64,000 nt of DNA from Filosporella fistucella (GCA_030077755.1 JAQJZZ010000010.1:1674001-1738000), one strand, 5' to 3'; shown: positions 14,281 through 26,375, counted from the first letter of the stretch. Notes: generated from the sequence alone by a model not told the origin. A program made the numbers and translations.

Positions 14281-15181
14281 TGTTCCAGGACTAAACAACG
14301 ATTCGCGCTCTTCCTCCAGATTAAGGTATTGTGGGATAAGATACAAGGCCTTGACCATGTGGTATGTGAAGAAAGCCGGCAGTGGTGTATCTAACAAATC
14401 CCTTGCCATAGCGAGCAACTCAAATCTGGCGCCTTGTTTGTGTTACGTATTGTAATGATATCAAAATTATAGATGAAGATTGAAGAGCGAGCCATTCCAA
14501 AGAAAGCAAGATTCTTTTTTGAACACGAACTCAATGGCAAGAGGGGTGGAATTCGATTTAGGAACACATACCCATACAGAACGTGCACTTAATCATAATA
14601 TGCAGGTTTCGAAAGCAAACTCGGTGGCGAAAATGTAGCTCGAGAGCTATAGGTAGATTTTCCTGATGTAGATTGGTTAGCGCCAAAGATGTTATGTATA
14701 TCGGCATTCGTTTTGACATTGACCACTGACATAAATGTGGAACCCCTAAGTCCATTGGAAGAAAAACATATTTAATAATCCTGGTGTCGAAAGGGGGTGG
14801 ATTCACGTGACGTAAGTCGCGAGGATTTTCCAAGTGACAGGGGTGTCTACAACTCCCTTGCCATAACCATCGTTTCTATTAATTCCACCGCGTCCAAAAC
14901 CTCGACCGACTACACCTTCATCGAATGGGTGACTCGAGATGCGCCTGATTTAGTCGAAACTATCCTAGGTCCTTCGAGTACCTGCGAATACATCATTAGT
15001 TGCAACGCGCTTGCGCAGTCCAAATCTTTCGCGACACCATCATATCGATCGAGTATCCAAAGTTGGAGCGACCTTAGACGGCGCTGAAATCGCGGCACTC
15101 GAATAAGACAATTCTGCCAGATTTTGCAGATAAAAAGGCAGACTTTGACACGACTGGCGCGTCAGATACAACATATTCGCG
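14281..15181. other. Intergenic, upstream of NUP2
   Basis: No gene is recognisable. An ACGCGCC heptamer (minus orientation, 15156-15162) sits 19 bp before the NUP2 start codon. Confidence 0.5.
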
Positions 15182-18100
15182 ATGGAGCCATCACGACAGG
15201 CCAACGCGGCTCAGCTTGCTCAAAGGAATATAAAAGCAAAGCCCAAAGGACGCCGCCTAGGTGGGCATGGAACACCTGTTGGAGGACAACAACAACAACA
15301 GTTCTCGCAGAATGTGAATGGAGGGGGCCTCTTCGGTGGCAGTGTACAAGCTACGGGCTCTTTCGAGTTTTCCGCGCCCACCCCAGGTGGCATCAGTTTT
15401 CCTCCTTCCAGCTTTTCCAGCAACCAAGGCTCCGGCGATGCCTCTGATAGTATGGCGAACAGATTTGGTCGGTTTGCGGGAGACGATAGGGCTTCAAAGA
15501 AGAAATTTGGAAAGGAACCCTTGAATGGAGAAGTGGATGCCGTCTTTGCATTTCCTGATGCAAGTGGTGAGCTCAGAATGTCGAATAGTATCGGAGATAT
15601 AAGTGTACCAGCACAGGCACCAATTTCGAGCAATACAGGCTCATTCATTTTTGGGAACTCAGCACCAGCTTTCACTGGCGTGTCACAACCTTCCAACCCA
15701 ATCTCGAACTTTGGGTCAAATTTGAATGGTGGTAACCCAATCTCAAACAATTCGGGCAGCAGCATATTCAACTTCAACGGAGGTTCTACGCAACCGCATA
15801 CTTCAACGTTCAACTTTGGCTCCACAGCACAGCAGCAACAGCCTTTCAACAGTCCGTTCCAGTTCAACTCTACACCCGCGTCCAATACCAATTCAGGTAC
15901 GAGTTTCGGTTCCACCGCAACAAGTTCAGCACCATTGTTTGGATCAAATCCATCTTTGAACGCGCCATCTCCCTCGATCACTAACTTCGGCTCTACGCCT
16001 TCTACTACTGCTACATCGGGCAACCTTTTCGGAACTGTGCAGCCTTCTAATCCTCCATCTGGCTCCACCATGAACTTTGGTTCGAGCAATTCAGCAGCCC
16101 CACCCAAGAGCTATCTTTTTGGTTCTGTACAAACAACAGCTCCATCTTCTTCTTCAACAATATTTGGTCCTATCACTTCCACTGCAGCGCCCACTACGAG
16201 CAGTATATTTGGGAATACTCAGACGTCTACTGCACCGCCATCTACCTTCACGAACTTTGGTTCTACTCCGACAACTCCTCCAACGAGTAATATATTTGAG
16301 AATACAAAAACGTCCACTGCACCAGTATCAACGTTCATGGGCTTTAGTTCTGCTCCCGCTGCTTCCCCAATGAGCAACTTGTTTGGGAATAAGCAAATAT
16401 CTGCTGCACCACCTGTTTCTTTCACGAATTTTAACTCTGGTGCATCCACTGCCCCGAGTAATACTTTCAAAGCCTCGGAGCCTTCTCATTCTTCCCAGAC
16501 ATCAAACATGTTTGGGACCACTAACCAGCAGTTAGCGCCAGTTCCCAACCCCTTTGCGAGCCTCAGTGCCCCAAATTCCTCTGCTTCAAGTCCATTTGGG
16601 TCACGGGAACCAAGTCCAGCAACAAATGGACAAGATCCGCAACAAAGCCCTTCTGCAGACAATATGTTCCAGAGTGCCAGCAAATCGTCTAGCAGTGCGT
16701 TTGATGGGGATTCACAGAAATCTTCCTCTAGCAGCCTGTTCGGAAATCTGAACAAGCCCATGTCAGCAAACAACTCTTTCAACCAGTCTCAGCATACGGC
16801 ATCGAGTAGTGGAACCTTTGGAAGCTCGGAACAGAGTACAAATTCCACGAAAGAATTATTCGGCACACTCAACAAGCCTGTTGATGAATCTGTAACCCAA
16901 TCTAAGATTAATGGCAATATCTTTGGATCACAGACTGTTGGCCAGACATCATTCGACAGTAATAGTGGCAATTCACTCTTCACTAAACCAGCCGCCCAAC
17001 CTACCGAGAGTAGCCAATCCACTTCATTAGGAGTTAAGTCAACAACTGGTACCGCACCTGCTTCCCCTGGAACCTCGCTATTCTCGACCATGAACGCCCC
17101 GAATACTGCTGATAAACCACCACCGAGCGGCATGTTTCCCTCTCTGTCTCAACAGTCAAGAACCACGGAGAATTCGAACTCTTTTCCCACTTCCCAAAAA
17201 CCGTCAAGTAACACCTCACCGTTGTTGTCAATACCCCCTACAACGTTACGACCACCCCAAGATCCTATCTCAAAGCTCAAGCAGGATTTCAATGCTCTCT
17301 CAAAGATGGCGGATAAAGATCTCACACGTGATACCCCCACAGATCTTGATGAGGATTCTAGAGCACGTTTCTATGCCGCCGTGCGCTTGATGGCTTTAAA
17401 TAAAGGCATGGCGGGAGTGTTCAAGGCAATGACTCTGGATTATGACCCGATATTGGGCTTCGAATTTTACAAGGAGCAAAGACAAAAGATTCTCGACACA
17501 CTCCAAGATACGCTTGCGAAGCGTTCAGGGAACGGGTATGTGCTTTCCGCTGCACAGCCTGGATCAAGAGATTTCGTAGACGAACTGAATGCAAAGCGCA
17601 AATCCGTCGATAGAAGCGACGAAGATAACGAAAACCCAAGCAAGCGATCAAAGAACGACGCTAATGGCTCATCCTCTCTCGACCGAAGTCAGTCTCACGT
17701 ACAAACTGAAACACCCTCAGCCAAAGATCGATCTGCGCTCAATACTTCTCAGCCACCGACTTTCGCCCTTTCTCCAACTGTGAGTAGCGCTCCTGCCATC
17801 AGCTCAATAGGCCCTCCTTCCAAATCAAAGAGGAAGGCAGTGGATCAATTGGACCAGGACACTGTGGAAGTGAGTCCACTTCGCAAAATAAAAACACCTA
17901 AATCACTGGCTACTCCAGGTGTGTCCTCGAATACCGGTTCCAGCACCTCCAACATATTCAAGAACATACTCGAGACCCCCGCAAAATCTTCTTCTGGTGC
18001 GACTAGCCCAGAGAAGAAGAAGATTGCCCCGATAACAAAGCCTGCCGCTGACGATGATAAACCTCATGTCAATCCATTCAGTAGTTTAATGGTCCCTGCG

Positions 18101-20104
18101 TCACCGTATACTCCAAAGCTACCAGCTACTTCACCAGAACTGGCGAATAAGTTTTCCTTCCAGCCTTCTGTCGCTGCTCCGAATCCTTTCCAGATCAAAG
18201 GGGCAGCCTCAGCAACACCAACCGTGTCAATAGACAAGCCTGCAGCTGCGACATCTAATCAATTCCAGATCAAATCTGTGCCGTCTGCTCCCGGTGAAAA
18301 GACTATCAAACCTCCAGCCTTTGGGTCTATTGGTCCAACAAATTTCCTGGCTCAATTCGGACAACAAGCTGCTAAGACCGCAATTAGCGCGAGGCAAAAA
18401 TACATTGACCATGCTGTCGATGAAGACTTTGATGAAGATGACGGTATATCTGAGGAAGAGTTCCGAGCCCAGAAGGGAAAGGAGTATGATGATAAATTGG
18501 CAGAGACTGAAAGGCTCAGCAAGATTGGTACCGGATTCAAACTCAAACAACCTGAGAGTGCAGCCAAGAACACGTCTGAAACCAATAGATTACCCAAGCC
18601 ATTGTTTGGCGAAAATACTCCGTCGCAGAGGTCTGGCAGCAGTGTGTTCAGTTCTTCCAACGGGTCCAGGACACCAACACCTGGCCCCGTGGGGAGCTCT
18701 ATGGGTTCAGTACTTGATGGCCATGTTTCTGGGAAACCCGCCAAATTTGGAGGTAACATATTTGGGCATCTCTCGGATGTTGACAGCGGAAGGGACGAGG
18801 ATGATCATGACAGTCCAATTGAAGATAGTGATGATGACGATTCCGAAAATAAAGATCCCAATTATAATCCTGGATCCGAGACTGGCAGTGGGCCAGGTAC
18901 ACCTGCGGAGGAGACAGGAGTTGGGATAGCTTCTGCCAAGAAACGGCCGTTCGAATTTGGATCAGCCTCTGGTTCCAGTACCCCAGGTGGCAGCTTGTTT
19001 GGCCGTATTGCGAGACCTGAGAACAGTGGCTCTCCACAACAATCGGGAACCAGTACACCTTCAAGAAGTCTATTTGATCGCATTGAGAAAGATGGCGACG
19101 GTAATCCGATCAAAGCTACCCCTAAAGCCGAAATTGGATCCAACACGCCTTCAAGAAGCTTGTTTGATCGAATTGAGAAGGATAGCAACGGCAATCCGGT
19201 CAGAGCAATTTCCACAGAAGAGAAAGAGAACACCCAGCCAAGCACAGCTAGTACCTTCAATAATCCATTCAGGTCGCTAGGAGGCATTCCCGCTGACCAA
19301 ACGTGGAAGCCTAGTAGCCCGATCAGATTTGGTTCTTCTACTACTGCTCCTGCACCGTCGGTCAGTGTTACAGCTGCTACCCCAACAAAACCTGGAAGTC
19401 CTTCTATCTTCTCGAATCTTGGCAATCCCAGCCCCAAGTCGATGTCGAGCTTATTCGGAAGTGCCAGTGATTCAAAGCCACCCGTGACTTTCGGATCTAG
19501 CTCCTCCTCAAGCTTGTTTGGCAACCTGGGTGGCGTTAAAGGTCCGGCTTCCGCAAATGTTGGTTTTGGGTTTGGTGCATCGAGCACAACATCATCTCTT
19601 TTGCCATCTGCTGCAGCATCCGGTGCTACATCTCGAGCTACGACACCCGGAGCTACTACTGACGGTGACAGTGGTGCAGATGGAGAGACCGAGATTCATG
19701 AACAAATTGATCTCACGGCTGGTGGCCCAGGAGAGGAAGATGAGCTTGTAGTTTACGAAGTGCGTGCTAGGGCGACGAAATATAATGCCGATAAACGTCG
19801 AGATGGAGATGATGCAAAGCCGGCTGATGCTTGGGAGATCAAAGGAGTTGGACCTTTGAGAATTCTGAAACACAAAGACACGGGTGTATCTAGGATTCTG
19901 CTCCGGGGTGATCCTAGCGGCAAGATCATTCTGAACAAGAGTCTTCTCCATAACACCAAGTATACAGCAATCGCTAAGCAAGCCAAGATTATGACTCTGG
20001 CGGATAATGGAGAAGGGTTGGAAACGTGGTTATTGACGGTGAAGACAGAAGAAGCAGCGCAGGCATTGGCAGATGCTCTGGAGGAGAACAAACCTGACAA
20101 CTAG
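15182..20104 (+). CDS. NUP2: Nucleoporin Nup2/Nup50 family with C-terminal Ran-binding domain
   Basis: This mobile FG nucleoporin of the nuclear basket interacts with importins and Ran-GTP. It is a single open frame of 1640 residues, much longer than yeast Nup2 (about 720). About 30 FG-type repeats (NFGS, SIFG, LFGN, SLFG) fill residues 25-660. A conserved helical segment at about 694-780 (KLKQDFNALSKMADKDL to FEFYKEQRQKIL) follows. Basic NLS-like patches (KRKSVDRS, SKRKAVDQ) occur near 805 and 880. An acidic stretch lies near 1210-1230, and three SLF(G/D)RI motifs near 1275-1325. The last ~137 residues match a RanBP1-type domain (DELVVYEVRARATKYN, WEIKGVGPLRILKHKDTG, RILLRGDPSGKIILN). Low-complexity composition creates long antisense open frames that are not genes. 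Confidence 0.9.
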   Translation: MEPSRQANAAQLAQRNIKAKPKGRRLGGHGTPVGGQQQQQFSQNVNGGGLFGGSVQATGSFEFSAPTPGGISFPPSSFSSNQGSGDASDSMANRFGRFAGDDRASKKKFGKEPLNGEVDAVFAFPDASGELRMSNSIGDISVPAQAPISSNTGSFIFGNSAPAFTGVSQPSNPISNFGSNLNGGNPISNNSGSSIFNFNGGSTQPHTSTFNFGSTAQQQQPFNSPFQFNSTPASNTNSGTSFGSTATSSAPLFGSNPSLNAPSPSITNFGSTPSTTATSGNLFGTVQPSNPPSGSTMNFGSSNSAAPPKSYLFGSVQTTAPSSSSTIFGPITSTAAPTTSSIFGNTQTSTAPPSTFTNFGSTPTTPPTSNIFENTKTSTAPVSTFMGFSSAPAASPMSNLFGNKQISAAPPVSFTNFNSGASTAPSNTFKASEPSHSSQTSNMFGTTNQQLAPVPNPFASLSAPNSSASSPFGSREPSPATNGQDPQQSPSADNMFQSASKSSSSAFDGDSQKSSSSSLFGNLNKPMSANNSFNQSQHTASSSGTFGSSEQSTNSTKELFGTLNKPVDESVTQSKINGNIFGSQTVGQTSFDSNSGNSLFTKPAAQPTESSQSTSLGVKSTTGTAPASPGTSLFSTMNAPNTADKPPPSGMFPSLSQQSRTTENSNSFPTSQKPSSNTSPLLSIPPTTLRPPQDPISKLKQDFNALSKMADKDLTRDTPTDLDEDSRARFYAAVRLMALNKGMAGVFKAMTLDYDPILGFEFYKEQRQKILDTLQDTLAKRSGNGYVLSAAQPGSRDFVDELNAKRKSVDRSDEDNENPSKRSKNDANGSSSLDRSQSHVQTETPSAKDRSALNTSQPPTFALSPTVSSAPAISSIGPPSKSKRKAVDQLDQDTVEVSPLRKIKTPKSLATPGVSSNTGSSTSNIFKNILETPAKSSSGATSPEKKKIAPITKPAADDDKPHVNPFSSLMVPASPYTPKLPATSPELANKFSFQPSVAAPNPFQIKGAASATPTVSIDKPAAATSNQFQIKSVPSAPGEKTIKPPAFGSIGPTNFLAQFGQQAAKTAISARQKYIDHAVDEDFDEDDGISEEEFRAQKGKEYDDKLAETERLSKIGTGFKLKQPESAAKNTSETNRLPKPLFGENTPSQRSGSSVFSSSNGSRTPTPGPVGSSMGSVLDGHVSGKPAKFGGNIFGHLSDVDSGRDEDDHDSPIEDSDDDDSENKDPNYNPGSETGSGPGTPAEETGVGIASAKKRPFEFGSASGSSTPGGSLFGRIARPENSGSPQQSGTSTPSRSLFDRIEKDGDGNPIKATPKAEIGSNTPSRSLFDRIEKDSNGNPVRAISTEEKENTQPSTASTFNNPFRSLGGIPADQTWKPSSPIRFGSSTTAPAPSVSVTAATPTKPGSPSIFSNLGNPSPKSMSSLFGSASDSKPPVTFGSSSSSSLFGNLGGVKGPASANVGFGFGASSTTSSLLPSAAASGATSRATTPGATTDGDSGADGETEIHEQIDLTAGGPGEEDELVVYEVRARATKYNADKRRDGDDAKPADAWEIKGVGPLRILKHKDTGVSRILLRGDPSGKIILNKSLLHNTKYTAIAKQAKIMTLADNGEGLETWLLTVKTEEAAQALADALEENKPDN

Positions 20105-20672
20105 GAGATTTCGTGGGCTTGCAATTTGATCACGTCATCGGACTGTAATTATCTCCGGCAGAGCAAAGATCATGTGTAGTCTATGGCAGCTCCATCGTCT
20201 CACTTTCATTCGACGAGGTTCTATTCTGTCACTGCGGATGATTTTGGTACGAGACTCTTCTAAAACCGGTGGTGGACATTTGTTTTCCTTGTTAGTTTGT
20301 TAATAAGTAGTGGGAAAAGTGCATCCGGTTGCATGGCATGGGCGGCGTTGCATAGCGGTGATTTATGTCTACAGACTTTCACTTTAGATGTGGTATTGGG
20401 TCTGGGCTGCAAGACAGCAGAGCCGTGGCGTAGGCATACATACAGAATACAAACAAAACCTTGAACATACACTTAAGTAATTTGGGAGCCACTTCGTCTT
20501 AAATAAATCCTTGATTTCCATTCTTGTCCCTGTTGAGTCTGGCGCTGCTACGATATTGTTGAATAACCTCTAATGTTGAACTTAGACCTTGAAACCTCAT
20601 CCGAGTGTTCCACCTACCGAACGCCTGTGACCGTTTAGGGCCATGGGTATTTTACACAACCTTCTCCCCCTA
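20105..20672. other. Convergent 3' flanks of NUP2 and adenosine deaminase
   Basis: This short region separates two convergent genes and should hold both terminators. I see no gene or repeat in it. Confidence 0.5.
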
Positions 20673-22517
20673 TCAATCCTGAGCGTCTAATCTCGTCTCC
20701 GCCATGAGTTTCTTCACGCTCTCTCCATCATCACCGTGTTCAGATACGACCCACAAGCAGAATTGTTCCCATTCGATGGACCATTGCTTCATTCTCTCGG
20801 CACGGGTGCCACTACCCAGTGTGGCTTCCTTAATGTCGTGAACCCAAGCAGCAGCGCTCTGATCCTCGAATGCTGCCCAGCGAACACTGTTTTCAGCGAG
20901 AGATCCAAGTCCTGCAAGACCGAGATTGTCCCATCCTTGAAGAGCCTGCCAAAAATCATGGGTCATCCCCGCGGTATCTTGTCCTAGAATAGCAGGATCA
21001 TCATTGCAGAGTGAGCAAGACACACCGCGAGCTAGGAGAGCAGGTAATGGATGAGACATGACCGAGGCGCAAAGTCGGAGGACTTCGTTGGAGATTGGAC
21101 AGCTCTCCACTAGGATCTTCTTCTCTTTGACCATATCAATAAGTAGCGGGTGTTTGTAGAGGGAGAACCCATGACCGATTCGTCGAGTGCCTAGCAGGAC
21201 AGCATCGAAGAGATTCTGGTCTGTATCGCTCCCATCACCTAAACATTCTCCAGCGTGAAAGAAGAAGGGAATATCAATGCCCTCTTCAGCACATTGCTTC
21301 TTGAACCAAAATAGTTCTGGGAGAAGGTCTTTCAATGGCCTACCGCCGTCTTCTTGACCTACGAGATCGTAGCCAGCAATAAGATGAGGGTATGCGAGTT
21401 TAATAGCAATGCATGCATCCATATCCTCGACAATTTTCCGGGTATCTAGAACACGAATGCCAGTCCAAATCATTCGGGCACCCCAGAATCCCTTGCCTTC
21501 TTCAGAATCTTTGAATTTCTCAATTTCTTCTCCAAAGACCTGGAACATTCTCTCATATGATGGCTCTGGCGTTTCCTGACCTTCCCTGTAATAGAAAAAG
21601 GTGAATGCCAATCTCAAGTCAACCCATTTGACTCCATCGGCAAGCAACAGGTGCATCATGCGTCTCAGGAAAAGTCTGTAAATTGGCTCGTAGAAAATGA
21701 TGGAGCCCAAGATTGTGAACACGGATGAGAACTTTCTCCATACGGCATCTACGCCATGATGATGTTCAATAGACTCAGTATTCGTGATAGTGCAACGATC
21801 TTTTAGCCACGCCAAGAATCCCTTTCTTCCACCATCAGGGAAAGCTTCGACAGCCTTGCTGAGCAGGACTGGGGTTTCTGGCTTGTAATCAGAGCTCCAT
21901 ATAGAGGTTGCAGAACCTACGCTAATTAGCTGTTTTCCCTTGCAGACAGAATATACCATACCTGACTCCGCCTTCATAAACTTGAATCTGATCCCCGAAG
22001 TCTCTCGTTGTGTAGGAGTTGCTAAAGGGTTCGTGCTGTGAATATACATGCCCTGCGTTTTGAGGAGTACATCGAAAAGGTAATCAAAATCAACCATTGC
22101 ATCCATGTGAGCGTGCAAAAGCGCGCCTTTAGGCATTTTCCTGATAATCTTCCAGAGCTTTGTCTGCTCCATTCGCTCCTTTGCAAGGCTGAACATCATC
22201 CCAGGATATACATTCGCTCCGGTTTTTTGTGCCAAAATGTCTTCAAATTCGGAAGTCCATATTGTGCGCTGTTCCTCTTCTCGAATACGCGCTACAATCG
22301 AACATGCTTCTTTGGCAAGAGGAGATAGAGAATTGCGGAATGCATGGTCTAAAACATATTAGTGAGGACGTAAGGTCTGCAGAGGAACCTGCTTACCACT
22401 TCGCTGAGACTTCTCTTGAGCAATCAATGCATCCCGACCAGACAGAAACTTGTTGATAAATGGCTCGTGTTTGTCAGGAATCCCTTGTGATACCTCCTCC
22501 CATTCATCTTCAGCCAT
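20673..22517 (-). CDS. ADGF/CECR1-type adenosine deaminase family protein
   Basis: A metal-dependent deaminase of the adenosine deaminase superfamily. Exons: 22517-22397, 22348-21962, 21916-20673, giving 583 residues from MAEDEWEEV. Conserved segments are KGALLHAHMDAMVD (first metal-binding HxD), HAGECLGDGSDTDQN (catalytic HAGE), RRIGHGFSL, VESCPISNEVLRL and CNDDPAILG (metal Asp pair). No signal peptide is visible, so it is probably intracellular, unlike animal ADGFs. The second intron (21961-21917) is 45 bp and free of stops, so the frame reads through it; GTATGG, CTAAT and a TAG acceptor support removal, which restores AESG-SATS. In-frame ATGs further upstream (MTRVRDMTWPSR) are possible alternative starts, but the open frame before them begins at a non-ATG codon. 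Confidence 0.85.
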
Positions 22518-22913
22518 GCGCGACGGCCATGTCATATCCCGTACCCGTGTCATGGCGTTGTTAAGTTGGGAAAATTCTGGAGGGAATGAGAGCACATATA
22601 CATTGACAACACTAAACCTTGGCCTATTTGCGCAGTATTACACCCAAACCCCAGCACAATTGGATCTACCCAGAATGAGCAGGTGAATCCCCCATTCTTC
22701 AATTTCCTGAGTCACCACCGAGGGGAGCCTACCGTATTTCATGTATTTCATTCATGTCAGGGACGGCCCACAGCGGGGTTCGCCGATAATGACGAAGTTG
22801 GAAGGTCATAAGAGCGGGATGAAGTTAGCTGTAATATTACATCAATAACTTCTGCAGAGAGCAATGCTTGTGAAGCCGTTTAAAATCTGTTATACAATTT
22901 CTCCCGTTCTAAT
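22518..22913. promoter_or_regulatory. Intergenic between SCP2 and adenosine deaminase
   Basis: This 396-bp gap lies upstream of the deaminase and downstream of the SCP2 gene, both on the minus strand. No gene is seen; it should contain the deaminase promoter. Confidence 0.45.
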
Positions 22914-23455
22914 CTATAGCTTGGCTTTAACAGTCTGTGCCTTCTTTAGGATCGGCTCCATCTTCGTCGCCTTCATCACGTCGCCCTTAACCTTCAACTT
23001 TCCTGACATGAATAACCGTTGTGCGTTCGCCTTTCCACTAACTAATTTGCCAAAGTCCTCGTCTGAAAGTGATAAAGTGACTGTCCGCAGATGTTAGCTG
23101 TTGGCTTTGTATGACGAGGGTTCGTCGCCAAAGTGGCAGCACATCCGTGAATATCTGCTTATGCCACCTTAATTCAAATGGGCCGCTCACCTGTAGGTTT
23201 CTCTCCAACACCCTTTCCGACCTCTCCCTTGTTCTTGAGATCAATGTGCCAGCTTTCCGTCTCGCCCGCTTTGTTTTTTAATGTAAACGCAAAAACAGCG
23301 TTTCCTTGCTTAATGGCATCTTTCCGGTCGGCATCGGAAGATTTGAGTGATTCGTTGATGGTATCGAAAGCCTCTGAAGCGGGGAATGCAGCTGTGCGGC
23401 AGTCAGTGATGTGTGAAGATATCAAGAAGGACCTATTACAGTTCTTGAGAGACAT
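22914..23455 (-). CDS. SCP2-domain sterol carrier/lipid-transfer protein, peroxisomal
   Basis: A single SCP2 domain protein of 127 residues. Exons: 23455-23440, 23391-23191, 23080-22914. The core reads QGNAVFAFTLKNKAGETESW, then HIDLKNKGEVGKG, VTLSLSDEDFGKLVSGKANA, QRLFMSGKLKVKGDVMKATK and MEPILKKAQ, characteristic of the family. It binds fatty acyl chains or sterols in a hydrophobic pocket. The last three residues are AKL, a canonical PTS1 signal, so import into peroxisomes is expected. The first intron (23439-23392, 48 bp) has no stop and is a multiple of three, so an unspliced reading would insert 16 residues after MSLKN; a CTGAC branch site and CACAG acceptor support its removal. Confidence 0.9.
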
Positions 23456-25127
23456 TGTGACGAGTTGTGAGTTGGGAAAGGTGCAGTAGAGCTGATAGTT
23501 TAGCAGATTGGAAGATGAACAGATTGGAAACTCCGATCGGAATTCGTAAAAGTAGAGGGTTTTCGGGGTGAATTGTTGGTATTTATTGCTTATGAGGTTA
23601 CATTTACGACGGCTTCAAATGTTCCAACTCTCTCTCTCTCTCAGCCCATGTGACAATGCCTCGGCACATGCATGCACAGGGTCCTTGTCGCGCCAGTCTA
23701 ACTTCTTCCGGATTCTGGGGAAGTTCACTCTTCACACGACCAGAAGAGGAGCTCTGCTTGCATCAACTAAAACACACTCGGCATTCTTTGCGACTTGCCA
23801 ACTGCCTACATCCGAGACATGGAGCTTTCATGTGCTTGCGAGCTATTGCTTCGCTGCTCTATGAAGGAGTCCATGATGTATAGACACGACCTAAAACCAA
23901 ATATCACCCTCTTCGGACCTTTATCTAGAATCCAGTGCCTCGCCTCTTACGGTTCCATGTGGATGGTATCGAGAGTCTGTGTTGCTAAAGCGAGGATACG
24001 TATAGACCTGGTTGTCCATGTATGGTATTGTTTGCAATTTTCCGCATGAAGCACATCGTTTCCATGCTCTTGGAAAAGAAACATGAATAGTGTCGCGCAT
24101 CTCCAAGTTCTTTTTTATTGAATTCAAAATGTCGGATTCAAATTCACCTCTAAAAAGGAAAACACATTTCTCTTCAATTATTCTCGCCTTCATGTCGCAA
24201 TTTTCTCCATTACTCTGTGCCCTTCAAATTTCAGGTCGTCTCCGTAATGCCCCCGGCTGTCTGGCTCTCATTTTCTGATATGCGAATAATAGCCCAGTGA
24301 TGGCAATCACGATGTCAAATGCCGAAGGCTTCTCATCTGAACGTTGAGGGATCGCAGTCAACATTCATTCTGTCGCGTGTCGAACATTCGTAGTGTCTGG
24401 ATCAATCGAGTGTTGGATTCGCGGCTCGATCGATGTCAATAGCGACTACTGAACATTTTGCAGACTTCGGATTTGTCAAATCGCGCTAGAAAAGCGGGAA
24501 GATTTCAGTTCTCATATCATAAGTTCTCTTCGGTGATTCACACTCCCAGTCATCGTCAAGTTGGGCTATGTTAAATCCCAGTGCCAGAAGTGGACCCTCT
24601 CTCCAAACGCGAGTAGTACTAGCCATGGGCCACGTACCACGATGAAGCGTTTTCTCAGTGCTTGCGGAACCACAAGCCACAAAGCTTCAATATACTATCC
24701 CAGTAGTAGATTGCATCAACGAACAGATATCGTCGCCTTGCAAGTCTGATAACTTTCAAAAAATCTTCGGTCTATGGCACTTTTCTCTGGCTGCTGGCGG
24801 CTAATACAGTTGCGATCAAATCGACATTTCTCCCAAGCTTCCTCGAAATGCAATGAGGGCGTAGTCAATATGATAGCACGAGTGGAGCCTGATACGCAAT
24901 TTGAAGCTCCACTACATTCGTACTCTTCCAACCATAACTCAAAATCTCCTCAGCACCAGCCACAGGACACGAAATCGCCTCGTTGTAGTCCATTGTAATG
25001 TCTAAGAATAAGTTAATTGAGTCTTTCTCAGGAGGTATATACTGGACCCTTTATCTGCATCATTTTTCCTATTTTCTGGTTGCTCGAATCGTCACTCGTT
25101 TTTCTATCAAATCTACAAAATCACTTC
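23456..25127. other. Divergent intergenic region, no gene seen
   Basis: This 1.7-kb region lies between the divergent SCP2 and CRH genes and should contain both promoters. A short CT microsatellite occurs near 23628-23642. Open frames of 60-100 codons show no conserved features. Confidence 0.5.
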
Positions 25128-26375
25128 ATGATGAAGTATTCAATTCTTTCTCTGGCAGCGACTGCCATGAGTCTTTCAAACGTCGCTTTCGGTCAAACAT
25201 ACACTGACTGCGACCCCCTGACAAATTCGAGTATGCCCATCTCGCCCTTCTGAGATATATTACTCACTCGCTGAAAGCATGTCCTAGTGATCCAGCACTT
25301 GGGAAAACAATTACCATCGATTTCACAGAAGGAGAGAGTTCTCAATTCACCCCAGATGATGGGACTACTATGTCATATGGGAGAAACGGAGCAGAATTTA
25401 CGATTACTTCTAACGGACTCGCAAGGACTATTGTTTCAAATGACTACATATTCTTCGGCAAAGTTGAGGTAGTTTTAAGAGCTGCCAACGGAACCGGTAT
25501 TGTCAGCAGTTTTGTCATGGAATCGGACGACTTGGACGAGATTGACTGGGTTTGACTCTCTTGTAGATACTTCTCGGTATGCGACTAACAATGCCAGGAA
25601 TGGCTGGGTGGAAACTCAACCATCGTCGAGACCAATTATTTTGGGAAAGGCAATACAACCACGTATGATCGAGCTACATACGAAACAGTCGAAGATCCTC
25701 AAGATAACTGGCACAAGTACACCATCGATGTATGCAACCTTTTCTTTCGTCCCTCCTTCTAGATTTTGCTGTGATCAAGCGGGTTTCAGTCTTTCACCTG
25801 ATAGAATGTTGACAACTTGCGGTGCTGATTCATTGCAGTGGACATCTGAATATGTCAAGTGGTATGTGGATGGGACATTGCTGCGAACACTTGCCTATGC
25901 CGATGCCTTAAACGGTAAAAACTTTCCTCAAACACCTATGCGCATCAAGATTGGTAATTGGGTTGGCGGTGGAGCGAACGAGTCTGTCGGCACTGTAGAA
26001 TGGGCTGGTGGCTACACTGATTTGGACCAAGCCCCTTTCACCATGTATGTGAAAAACTTGACCATCGAGGATTATACCACTTCTGGAACCGAATACACCT
26101 ATGGCGATGAGACTGGAGACTACACATCCATTATCATCAGCAGCAACTCCTCGTCGAACTCTTCATCTTCGTCCTCTTCTACAACATCAACTACCTACAG
26201 CTCCAACTCTTCAGTCGGGACTTCCTCTTCAAATAACGCAACCACTACTACATCGTCCTCCTCTTCATCGTCTGCCTCTGGCACAGCTCTCAGTAGTAAA
26301 GCGACCCATGGCTTCGAAGTTGGAGGTCTTCTATTTGTTACTTTTGGAGCGGGGTATGCAATCTTGAATATTTAG
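25128..26375 (+). CDS. Crh-type GH16 chitin-glucan transglycosylase, GPI-anchored
   Basis: Crh enzymes cross-link chitin to beta-glucan in the fungal cell wall. Exons: 25128-25230, 25278-25549, 25598-25729, 25839-26375; 347 residues. The signal peptide is [20 protein letters not shown], followed by [11 protein letters not shown]. The GH16 catalytic motif DEIDWE is split by the second intron after the Trp; the likely nucleophile is Glu122 and the acid/base Glu126. Downstream segments [24 protein letters not shown] and [18 protein letters not shown] match the family. The last 100 residues are a Ser/Thr-rich linker and a hydrophobic tail ([17 protein letters not shown]) expected to be replaced by a GPI anchor. 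Intron 1 ends at AAAG rather than the later TAG, because this restores TCPSDPALG. Two adjacent ATGs are present; the first was chosen. Confidence 0.9.

Noticed and set aside
15220..16107. 295-codon minus-strand open frame opposite NUP2
   Set aside because: It is the antisense shadow of the low-complexity FG repeat region; its composition (Pro, Glu, Leu, Val) mirrors the sense repeats and no motif is present.
18862..19587. 241-codon minus-strand open frame opposite NUP2
   Set aside because: Antisense to the disordered Ser/Gly-rich part of NUP2, with no start context or family resemblance.
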